This document shows, piece after piece, positions 25,043 to 32,355 of a stretch of DNA of 64,000 nucleotides (the stretch's first letter is position 1; each line of letters opens with the position of its first letter). The notes below the pieces were generated by a model, which was given only the letters and a program-made list of their open reading frames with translations, did not search any database and had not been told where the DNA came from. Position numbers and translations under genes: made by a program. The DNA comes from DASZHJ01 sp035604335 (lineage in GTDB: Bacteria > Pseudomonadota > Alphaproteobacteria > ATCC43930 > CGMCC-115725): NCBI GenBank assembly GCA_035604335.1, contig DATNIT010000165.1:1-64000 (forward strand), written 5' to 3'.

Positions 25043-26038
25043 TCAAGCGCGCAGCAACGCCGCCAGGCCGATCAGCGCGGCCTCGACGACACAGGCGACG
25101 ACGAACACGCCCAGCGCGCGGCGGATCTCGGCAGAGCCCGCGTCCTCGCTGCCGGCGCCGATCCAGGGATCGTCCACCAGCTCCGCGCCGTAGCGCCGCG
25201 GCCCCGCGAGCGAGAGGTCGAGTGCCCCCGCCATGGCGCCCTCGGGCCAGCCGGCGTTGGGCGAGCGGTGCTTGCGGGCGTCGCGGACCATGATCATGAG
25301 CGCGTCCCATCCGCTCGCGCGGGGCGTCAGTCCGCCGGCGACCGCGATCAGCAGGCCCGCGAGGCGCGCCGGCACCAGGTTCGCGAGATCGTCGAGCCGC
25401 GCCGCGGCCCAGCCGAAGGCGCGATAGCGCGGGGAGCGATGGCCGATCATGCTGTCGAGGGTGTTGACCGCCTTGTAGGCGCAAATCCCCGGCAAGCCCA
25501 GCAGCAGGAACCAGAATACGGGCGCCACCACGCCGTCGCTGAAATTCTCGGCGAGGGATTCGATGGCGGCGCGGGCGACGCCGTCCTCGTCGAGGCTGTC
25601 GGGATCGCGGCCGACGATGTGGCGAATCGCGGCGCGTCCACCGGCCAGGCCCTCGCGGTCGAGCGCCGAAGCGACATCCGCCACGTGATCGTAGAGACTG
25701 CGCTGGGCCAGCAGCACCGTGAGCACCACGACCTCGGCAGCGGCGCCCCAAGCGGATCGCGCCGCCAGCGTGCCGACGACAACGCCCACTCCCGCGGCGG
25801 CAATCACGACGACGACGACCGTCACGATACCGCCGAGACGGCGATCACGGTCCGACAGATCCTGGCGGTTGAGACGATGCTCCAGCCGGCCGATCAGCAT
25901 CCCCACCAGCGCGACCGGGTGCGGCAGGCGGCGGAATATGGCCGCGGGATCGCCGACGACCGCATCGAGCGCCACGGCCGCGAGCAGCAGCAGCAGCGGG
26001 TCGAACCGCGCAGGATCGGCTGCGAAGAGCGGGAACAT
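25043..26038 (-). CDS. cobD: Adenosylcobinamide-phosphate synthase
   Basis: 331 residues from ATG 26038 with GGAG six bases upstream (ATG 26101 would add 21). A multi-pass CbiB/CobD membrane protein: LDAVVGDPAAIFRRLPHPV, helices around LGGIVTVVVVVIAAAGVGVV, ESLAENFSDGVVAPVFWF, GICAYKAVNTLDSMIGHR, LDDLANLVPARL and DARKHRSPNAGWPEGAMAGA. Attaches aminopropanol (or its phosphate) to adenosylcobyric acid. Transcribed against cobQ and away from cbiX, so it is probably its own unit with a promoter in the 80-bp gap, where I see no B12 box. Confidence 0.93.
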   Translation of the reverse strand: MFPLFAADPARFDPLLLLLAAVALDAVVGDPAAIFRRLPHPVALVGMLIGRLEHRLNRQDLSDRDRRLGGIVTVVVVVIAAAGVGVVVGTLAARSAWGAAAEVVVLTVLLAQRSLYDHVADVASALDREGLAGGRAAIRHIVGRDPDSLDEDGVARAAIESLAENFSDGVVAPVFWFLLLGLPGICAYKAVNTLDSMIGHRSPRYRAFGWAAARLDDLANLVPARLAGLLIAVAGGLTPRASGWDALMIMVRDARKHRSPNAGWPEGAMAGALDLSLAGPRRYGAELVDDPWIGAGSEDAGSAEIRRALGVFVVACVVEAALIGLAALLRA

Positions 26039-26118
26039 GGCTCCGGCAGCATCGGCGCGCGCGATATCGCCGTCAACCGTGGGTACATACAAAGCGACCA
26101 AACTCGGAGCGGCCGGAC

Positions 26119-27096
26119 ATGAGCGAGACTGCGGTGATGATGTGCGGCCACGGCAGCCGCGACGAAGGCGCCATCCGCGAGTTCGAGCGGCTCGCTGGCG
26201 CCCTCAAGGCGCGGCTCCCTGCCCACGACGTCGAGACCGGCTATCTCGAATTCGCCCGGCCGATCATCCGTGACGCGCTCGACGCCCTCAAGCGCCGCGG
26301 CGCCCGGCGTATCATCGCGGTGCCGGGCATGCTGTTCGCGGCGGCGCACGTCAAGAACGACCTGCCCTGGGAGATCAACAGCTTCGCCGCCGCCAATCCC
26401 GATATCGAGGTGCGCTTCGGCCGCGAGCTCGCGATCGAGCCCAAGCTCCTGCGCGCTGCGGCGGATCGGATCGCCGAGGCCGAGACGGCGGCGGGACCGG
26501 CCGTGCCGCGCGATCAGACCCTGCTGGTGGTGGTGGGGCGCGGCACCAACGACCCCGACGCCAACAGCAACATCGCCAAGGTCGCGCGCTTCCTCTGGGA
26601 AGGCATGGGCTTCGGCTGGGCCGAGATCGCGTTCAGCGGCGTGGCGCATCCGCGAGTCGAGCCGGCGCTGCGCCGCGCGCTGCGCCTGGGTTTCGCGCGC
26701 GTCGTCGTATTCCCCTACTTCCTCTTCACGGGCGTGCTGGTGAAGCGGATTTACGACGAGACCGACCGCGTGGCCGCCGACCATCCGGAGATCGAGTTCC
26801 TGAAAGCGCCCTACCTCAGCGACCATCCGCTGGTGCTCGACTGCTTTGCCGAGCGGGTGAGCGAGACGGCGGAGGGCGCGCCCGCCATGAACTGCCAGCT
26901 CTGCAAGTACCGCACGCAGATCATCGGCTACGAAACCGACGCCGGCGCGCCCCAGGAGGCGCACCACCATCACGTCCGCGGCATCGGCACCGGCGACGAT
27001 CACCATCATCATGGCCACGATCACGGCCATGATCACCATCACGACCACGACCACGGTCATGCACCCAACGGCCGCCAGCGGCCGACGACGGACTGA
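26119..27096 (+). CDS. cbiX: Sirohydrochlorin cobaltochelatase, long CbiX with Fe-S motif
   Basis: 325 residues. Two CbiX repeats: MMCGHGSRDEGAIREFERLA with IIAVPGMLFAAAHVKNDLPW (histidines of the chelatase site), then LVVVGRGTNDPDANSNIAKV with VVVFPYFLFTGVLVKRI. The tail contains MNCQLC (257-262), matching the MxCxxC 4Fe-4S motif described in the Bacillus megaterium CbiX, and a very His-rich segment (about 275-315) for metal storage. Inserts Co2+ early, into sirohydrochlorin, which belongs to the anaerobic-type route. A GGAG box precedes ATG 26119; the next gene starts 3 bp after the stop. Confidence 0.94.
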   Translation: MSETAVMMCGHGSRDEGAIREFERLAGALKARLPAHDVETGYLEFARPIIRDALDALKRRGARRIIAVPGMLFAAAHVKNDLPWEINSFAAANPDIEVRFGRELAIEPKLLRAAADRIAEAETAAGPAVPRDQTLLVVVGRGTNDPDANSNIAKVARFLWEGMGFGWAEIAFSGVAHPRVEPALRRALRLGFARVVVFPYFLFTGVLVKRIYDETDRVAADHPEIEFLKAPYLSDHPLVLDCFAERVSETAEGAPAMNCQLCKYRTQIIGYETDAGAPQEAHHHHVRGIGTGDDHHHHGHDHGHDHHHDHDHGHAPNGRQRPTTD

Positions 27097-27099
27097 GCC

Positions 27100-28824
27100 T
27101 TGGGCGGGCGTGCCCTCTTCGATCTCTATGTGATGGTCGACTGGAGCGCGGCGGCGACGCCGAAGCTGGGCGCCGACAGCATCTGGATCGCCGCGCTGCG
27201 GCGGCAGCGCAAGAGCGTTCGGCCCGTTCTGCTCGAGAACCTGGCAACCCGCCGCGATGCCGCGGCGGTGCTGCGCGCGCTCTTCATCGGCAGCCTCGCG
27301 CGCGGTGAGCGCGTGCTCGCGGGCTTCGATTTCCCGTTTGGCTATCCCACGGGACTCGCGGACCGCCTCGGTCTTTCCGGCGCGCCCTGGCGCGCGATCT
27401 GGGACGAGATCGCGCGCTTGCTCGTGGATACGCCCGACAACCGCAACAACCGCTTCGTGGTGGCGGCGGAGCTCAACCGGCGGCTCACCGGCGAGGCCTA
27501 TCCGTTCTGGAGCTGCCCCGCGGGCGCCGCGGGCCCATTCCTGCAGTCGAAGCACCACCGCCGGCACAGCGCCAACGGGTTTCCCGAGCATCGCCTGGTG
27601 GATCGACGGATGCGCGGGCCGCAGCCCGGCTGGAAGCTCGCGGGCACGGGATCCGCAGGCGGGCAGGCCCTGACCGGGATCCCCGTGCTGCGCGCGCTCC
27701 GCGACGATCCGGCGCTCCGCGAGCGCGTCCGCGTCTGGCCATTCGAGACCGAGCTTGCCGCGCCCGCCGGCGGAGGCCACGCTTGCGTGGTGATGACGGA
27801 GATCTACCCCTCTCTCGTGCCGGCGCCGCGACGCGCGGGCGAAGTCAAGGACTCCGCCCAGGTGCGCCATCTCGCGGCCCACTTCGCCGCGCTCGACGCG
27901 CGCGGCGAGATGGCGAGCCTGCTCGCCGGCGATCCCACGCTCTCGCGCCCGGACCGCCAACGCGTCGAGCAGGAGGAAGGCTGGGTGCTGGGCGTCGGCA
28001 GCGAATTAGTGAGGCGCGCGGCCGCGGCGCGTATCTCAGGGATGCAACGGGTCCGCCGCCCCCCTCACCCTCCCGTCCGCTTCGACAAGCTCAGGGGACG
28101 GGCCCCTCCCTCTCCCCAAGGGGCGAGGGGTCCTGAAGCGCCCGATCCTACCCCCTCTCCCCAGCGGGGAGAGGGTTGGGGTGAGGGGGCCAAGAAAGAG
28201 TCGCGGAGATCCCGATATCGCTACCTCAAAGACCCTGCCGCCATCTACCGCCGTTCCTTCGCGCTGATCCGGCGCGAGGTCGATTTGGCGCCGATTCCGC
28301 GCGCGCTCCACGCGCTGGCGTTGCGTCTCGTTCATGCGAGCGGCGAGCCGGATCTGCTCGAGCACCTCCGATGGTCCGAGGATGCCGGCGCGCGGGCCCA
28401 CGCCGCGCTCGCGAAAGGCGCGCCGATCCTGGTGGATTCGGAGATGGTCGCGGCCGGCATACAACATCGAAGCCGAGTCCGTTGCCTCCTGAACGACCGC
28501 CGGGTGCCGCGGCTCGCGCGCAGGCTCGGGACCACGCGCTCGGCGGCGGCGGTCGAGCTGTGGCGGCCCGACATGGCGGACGCGGTGGTGGCGATCGGCA
28601 ACGCGCCGACGGCGCTCTTTCATCTGCTCGAGATGATCGGCGCCGGCGCGCCGAGGCCGGCGATCGTCCTGGGCTTTCCCGTGGGCTTCGTGGGCGCGGC
28701 CGAATCAAAGGTGGCGCTCGCCGAGAGCAAGCTCGGCCTCGCCTTCGTGACGCTGCTGGGCCGGCGGGGCGGCAGCGCGCTCGCCGCCGCCGCGGTCAAC
28801 GCACTCATGGAGCCGACGCGGTGA
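27100..28824 (+). CDS. cobH: Unknown N-terminal domain fused to precorrin-8X methylmutase (CobH)
   Basis: 574 residues from a TTG start 3 bp after cbiX (ATG 27133 also possible). Residues 1-315 are an uncharacterised domain (LYVMVDWSAAATPKLGADSI, VLAGFDFPFGYPTGLADR, TEIYPSLVPA) with an RNase H-like look. Residues about 320-364 are encoded by palindromic repeat F. Residues about 373-574 are a full CobH: LKDPAAIYRRSFALIRREVD, PILVDSEMVAAGI, TTRSAAAVELW, AIGNAPTALFHLLEMI and VGFPVGF-type GFPVGFVGAAESKVALAES. CobH moves the C11 methyl to C12, giving hydrogenobyrinate. No ATG/GTG/TTG/CTG is in frame between the repeat's last part and the CobH domain, so CobH must be made as part of the fusion or from an ATG at 28042. 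Overlaps cobL by 4 bp. Confidence 0.9.
   Translation: MGGRALFDLYVMVDWSAAATPKLGADSIWIAALRRQRKSVRPVLLENLATRRDAAAVLRALFIGSLARGERVLAGFDFPFGYPTGLADRLGLSGAPWRAIWDEIARLLVDTPDNRNNRFVVAAELNRRLTGEAYPFWSCPAGAAGPFLQSKHHRRHSANGFPEHRLVDRRMRGPQPGWKLAGTGSAGGQALTGIPVLRALRDDPALRERVRVWPFETELAAPAGGGHACVVMTEIYPSLVPAPRRAGEVKDSAQVRHLAAHFAALDARGEMASLLAGDPTLSRPDRQRVEQEEGWVLGVGSELVRRAAAARISGMQRVRRPPHPPVRFDKLRGRAPPSPQGARGPEAPDPTPSPQRGEGWGEGAKKESRRSRYRYLKDPAAIYRRSFALIRREVDLAPIPRALHALALRLVHASGEPDLLEHLRWSEDAGARAHAALAKGAPILVDSEMVAAGIQHRSRVRCLLNDRRVPRLARRLGTTRSAAAVELWRPDMADAVVAIGNAPTALFHLLEMIGAGAPRPAIVLGFPVGFVGAAESKVALAESKLGLAFVTLLGRRGGSALAAAAVNALMEPTR
28057..28192. repeat. Palindromic repeat copy F, linker of the CobH fusion
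   Basis: Left CCGCCCCCCTCACCCTCCCGTCC pairs loosely with the right GGTTGGGGTGAGGGGGCC; inner units GTCCGCTTCGACAAGCTCAGGGGACGG, CTCTCCCCAAGGGGCGAGG and CTCTCCCCAGCGGGGAGAG form hairpins. Read without a stop as residues 320-364. Confidence 0.88.
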
Positions 28825-30029
28825 GCTGGCTCACCGTGATCGGCATCGGCGAGGACGGGCTCGACGGCCTGTCGCGCGCGGCTCGGACGCTCGTCGAGCA
28901 GGCCGAGGTTCTCGTGGGCGGCGAGCGGCATTTGGCATTGGTGCCCGAGGGCGGCGCCGAGCGGTTGGCCTGGCGCCAGCCGCTTACAGACACCTTGCCA
29001 GAGATCGCCGCGCACGAGGGCCGGCGCGTGGTGGTGCTCGCCAGCGGCGATCCGCTCTGGTACGGCGTCGGCGCGCGGCTGCTGCAGCATTTCGGCCGCG
29101 AGGCGATGGTGGTGCTGCCGGCGCCGAGCGCCTTCAGCCTGGCCGCGGCGTGCATGGGCTGGCCGCTCGCGGAGTGTACGCCGCTCACGCTGCACGGCCG
29201 GCCGCTCGCGCGGCTGGCGCTCTTCCTGGCGCCGGGCGCACGGCTGCTGATCCTGAGCGAGGATGGCGCGACGCCCGGGACAGTGGCGGCGCTCCTCGCC
29301 GAGCGCGGCTGGGGCGACAGCACGCTCACCGTGCTCGAGCGCATGGGCGGACCGGAAGAGCGCCGGATCGAGAGCCGCGCCTCGACTTGGACCGAGGCGC
29401 GCGTCGGCGATCTCAACACGCTGGCCGTCGAGTGCGTCGCGGGCCCCGGCGCGCAGCCTCATTCGCGCGTCGCCGGCTTGCCCGACGATGCCTACCGCCA
29501 CGACGGCCAGCTCACCAAGCGCGTCGTGCGCGCGGCGACGCTTGCGGGTTTGGCCCCGCTGGCGCGCGAGACGCTTTGGGATGTCGGCGCGGGGTGCGGT
29601 TCGATCGCGATCGAATGGCTGCGCGGCGGCGGCGGGCGCGCCCTCGCCATCGAGCGCGATCCGGCGCGGGCCGCGCTGATCGCCGAGAACGCGGCGATGC
29701 TGGGCGTGCCGGAGCTCGAGATCGTCGCAGGAGAGGCGCCGGCGGCCCTCGTCGATCTGCCGACGCCGGACGCGGTGTTCCTGGGCGGCGGCACCGGCGC
29801 ACCCGGCGTCTTCGAGATCGCCCGTAACCGGTTGCGTCCGGGCGGCCGTCTGGTGGCGAACGCGGTCACGGTCGCCGGCGAAGCGCGGCTCGCCGCCTGG
29901 CACGGCGTCCATGGCGGCCGCCTCACGCGCATCGCGGTCTCCGAAGCGGAGCCGCTCGGCCGCGGGGAGGTCTGGCGCCCGCTCCTGCCGGTGACGCAGT
30001 GGAACTTCGTCAAGGCGACGCTGCCATGA
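28821..30029 (+). CDS. cobL: Precorrin-6Y C5,15-methyltransferase (decarboxylating)
   Basis: 402 residues from GTG 28821, overlapping the preceding stop (GTGA). N-terminal CbiE-type domain: VIGIGEDGLDGLS, ASGDPLWYGVGARLL, PAPSAFSLAAACMGWP. C-terminal CbiT-type domain from about 215: GQLTKRVVRAATLAGLAP, LWDVGAGCGSIAIEWLRGG (AdoMet site), FLGGGTGAPGVFEIARNRLR. Methylates C5 and C15 and removes the C12 acetate carboxyl. The fused arrangement is the CobL form. Stop overlaps the start of the next gene (ATGA). Confidence 0.96.
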   Translation: MSWLTVIGIGEDGLDGLSRAARTLVEQAEVLVGGERHLALVPEGGAERLAWRQPLTDTLPEIAAHEGRRVVVLASGDPLWYGVGARLLQHFGREAMVVLPAPSAFSLAAACMGWPLAECTPLTLHGRPLARLALFLAPGARLLILSEDGATPGTVAALLAERGWGDSTLTVLERMGGPEERRIESRASTWTEARVGDLNTLAVECVAGPGAQPHSRVAGLPDDAYRHDGQLTKRVVRAATLAGLAPLARETLWDVGAGCGSIAIEWLRGGGGRALAIERDPARAALIAENAAMLGVPELEIVAGEAPAALVDLPTPDAVFLGGGTGAPGVFEIARNRLRPGGRLVANAVTVAGEARLAAWHGVHGGRLTRIAVSEAEPLGRGEVWRPLLPVTQWNFVKATLP

Positions 30030-31654
30030 CTCGCGCCATCGACGGCTGGCGTGCCTATGCGCTTCTCACGCTGCTGAGCCTCGTGCTCTACCTCCCGGGC
30101 CTCGCGGCGATGCCGCCGACGGACCGCGACGAATCGCGCTTCGTCCAGGCGAGCCGGCAGATGCTGGAGAGCGACGATTTCCTGCGCATCCGCTTCCAGG
30201 ACGAGCCGCGCAACAAGAAGCCCGCCGGCATTTATTGGCTGCAGGCCGCGAGCGTGGACCTGCTCAGCACGCCCGCGAGCACGGCGATGTGGCCCTATCG
30301 GCTGCCATCGCTGCTGGGCGCGCTGGCGGCGGTGCTGCTGACCTTCGGCTTCGGCCAGGCCTGGATCGGCCGCGAGGCGGCGTTCTGGGGCGCAGCGCTG
30401 CTCGCGGCCTCGCTCGGGCTTACGGTCGAGGCGCATCTCGCCAAGACCGACGCGGTGCTGCTCGCGACCGTGGTCGCGGCGCAAGGCGCGCTCGGCGAGA
30501 TCTATCGCAAGAGCCGGAACGACGAGCCTACGGGCGCGGCGTTGCCGCTGCTGTTCTGGATCGCGCAAGGCGTGGGATTCCTCATCAAGGGTCCGGTGAC
30601 GCCGTTGGCGAGCCTGCTCGCGGGCGGCGCGCTCGCGCTCGCCGATCGCGACGCGCGCTGGCTCCGCGGACTGCGCTTTCTCTGGGGTGTGCCCTTGGCA
30701 CTGCTGATCGCGGGCCCATGGCTGATCGCCATCATGGTGGCGACCGAAGGCGGCTTTGCCAGTGACTCCGTCGGCAACGATCTCCTCGCCAAGCTGATCC
30801 ACGGCCAGGAATCCCACGGCGCGCCGCCCGGCACCTATCTGCTGGCGGCGCTGGTCACGTTCTGGCCGGGATCGATGGCGCTCGCGGGCGCGGCCCGGCT
30901 CGCTTGGTGCGAGCGAAAGGAAACCGCCATCCGGTTCCTGGTCGCCTGGATCGTGCCGTTCTGGCTGCTGATGGAGATCATCCCGACCAAGCTGCCGCAT
31001 TACGTGCTGCCGGCCTATCCCGCCCTTGCGCTGCTGGCGGGCCGCGCGCTCGTCGATGGCATCGCCGCGCGCCGACACTGGAGCGACCTCGTGGCGTGGT
31101 CGCTCTGGGGACTGGTGGCCCTTGGGCTCGGCGGCGCGCTCCTTGCACTGCCGATGCGGTTGGCGGGTACGGTTCCGGTTGCCGGCGCCGTCGCCATCGC
31201 GATCGCGCTCGTCCTCGCGGGCGCGGCGCTGCTCCGCTGTTGGTGGGGCCAACCGCGGCCGTGGCTTGGGCTCGCGGCCGCAGCCGCGATGTGGGCGGGC
31301 GGCTTCGGTTTGATCGTGCCCGGCATCGACGCGCTTTGGCTGAGCCGCAGCGCGGCCGCGCTGGTCAACGATCAAGCTCGTGTCTTGCGGCCGGTGGTCG
31401 TGGCGGGCTACGCGGAGCCGAGCCTGGTGTTTCTCCTGGGTACCGCGACCAAACTTACCGGCGGCCCGGAAGCGGCGGCCATACTCTCAAGGCTGCCGGA
31501 AACCCTGGTCCTCGTCAGCAATCGCGAGGACGCGGCATTCCGCGCGGCGCTCCAGAAGGAGAGCATCTCCGTCGATGCCCTGGGCGAGGTCTCGGGCCTC
31601 AACTACTCCAACGGCCGCGCCGTGACGCTCACGCTCTACGAGGTCGCGCGATGA
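30026..31654 (+). CDS. ArnT/GT39-83-like polytopic glycosyltransferase
   Basis: 542 residues. The first loop carries the acidic motif MPPTDRDESRFVQASRQML typical of ArnT-like transferases that use polyprenyl-phosphate sugars; EDEPRNKKP-like FQDEPRNKKPAGIYWLQ and HLAKTDAVLLA follow, with about 11 membrane helices through residue 440 and a small C-terminal soluble part. Members add aminoarabinose or mannose to lipid A or proteins on the periplasmic side. It overlaps cobL upstream and cobI downstream by four bases each, so it is translated from the B12 operon. No other surface-sugar gene is near; target unknown. Confidence 0.88.
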   Translation: MTRAIDGWRAYALLTLLSLVLYLPGLAAMPPTDRDESRFVQASRQMLESDDFLRIRFQDEPRNKKPAGIYWLQAASVDLLSTPASTAMWPYRLPSLLGALAAVLLTFGFGQAWIGREAAFWGAALLAASLGLTVEAHLAKTDAVLLATVVAAQGALGEIYRKSRNDEPTGAALPLLFWIAQGVGFLIKGPVTPLASLLAGGALALADRDARWLRGLRFLWGVPLALLIAGPWLIAIMVATEGGFASDSVGNDLLAKLIHGQESHGAPPGTYLLAALVTFWPGSMALAGAARLAWCERKETAIRFLVAWIVPFWLLMEIIPTKLPHYVLPAYPALALLAGRALVDGIAARRHWSDLVAWSLWGLVALGLGGALLALPMRLAGTVPVAGAVAIAIALVLAGAALLRCWWGQPRPWLGLAAAAAMWAGGFGLIVPGIDALWLSRSAAALVNDQARVLRPVVVAGYAEPSLVFLLGTATKLTGGPEAAAILSRLPETLVLVSNREDAAFRAALQKESISVDALGEVSGLNYSNGRAVTLTLYEVAR

Positions 31655-32355
31655 GCGGCACGCTCTATGGCCTCGGCGTTGGGCCCGGCGATCCCGAGCT
31701 GGTGACGGTGAAGGCGTTGCGCGTGCTCCGTGGCTTGCCGGTGGTCGCCTACCCCGCTCCCTCCGACGGCGCGAGCTTTGCGCGCTCGGTGGTGGCGAGC
31801 CGGCTCAGCCCCGCGCAGACGGAGATCGCGATCCGCGTCCCGATGACGCGGTCGGTGGCGCCGGCGCAGCCCGTCTACGACCGCGCCGCCCTCGAGATCG
31901 GCGAGCACCTGCGGGCCGGACGCGACGTCGGCGTGCTCTGCCAGGGCGATCCCTTCTTCTATGGCTCGTTCATCCAGCTCTTCGAGCGGCTGGCTACGGA
32001 ATTTCCAACCAAAGTGGTGCCCGGTGTCTCCTCGCTCACGGCCTGCGCGGCGGCGGCCGGCGTGCCGCTGGTGACGCGCGACGAGATCTTGACGGTGCTG
32101 CCGGCGACGCTCGCGGAAGCCGCGCTCGAGAAGCGCCTCAAGCAAGCGGAGGCCGCCGCGATCCTGAAGCTTGGCCGACACCTGCCGAAGGTACGGCGCA
32201 TCCTGAAGCGGCTCGGTCTCGCCGACCGCGCGACCTACGTCGAGCATGCCAGCCTGGAGAGCCAGAAGATTCTGGCGCTCGAGGATGTCGATCCCGCATC
32301 GGCGCCCTATTTCTCCATGGTCCTCGTGCGCCGCGCCGACAGGGACACGCGGTGA
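31651..32355 (+). CDS. cobI: Precorrin-2 C20-methyltransferase
   Basis: 234 residues. Tetrapyrrole methylase signature LYGLGVGPGDPELVTVKALR, with CQGDPFFYGSFIQLFERL, VVPGVSSLTACAAAAGVP and ILKLGRHLPKVRRIL typical of CobI/CbiL. Transfers methyl from AdoMet to C20 of precorrin-2 (or of cobalt-precorrin-2 if cobalt is inserted early by CbiX). Overlaps the glycosyltransferase stop (ATGA) and the next gene's start (GTGA). Confidence 0.95.
   Translation: MSGTLYGLGVGPGDPELVTVKALRVLRGLPVVAYPAPSDGASFARSVVASRLSPAQTEIAIRVPMTRSVAPAQPVYDRAALEIGEHLRAGRDVGVLCQGDPFFYGSFIQLFERLATEFPTKVVPGVSSLTACAAAAGVPLVTRDEILTVLPATLAEAALEKRLKQAEAAAILKLGRHLPKVRRILKRLGLADRATYVEHASLESQKILALEDVDPASAPYFSMVLVRRADRDTR

Noticed and set aside
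25894..27960. 688-codon minus-strand frame across cobD start, cbiX and the CobH fusion
   Set aside because: Antisense to three recognised genes; low-complexity composition.
27100..28056. Calling the N-terminal domain of the CobH fusion CbiG or a molybdopterin enzyme
   Set aside because: CbiG is clearly the N-terminal half of the CobJ protein; the residues here (VDWSAAATP, GFDFPFGYP) do not match it or any Moco enzyme I know.
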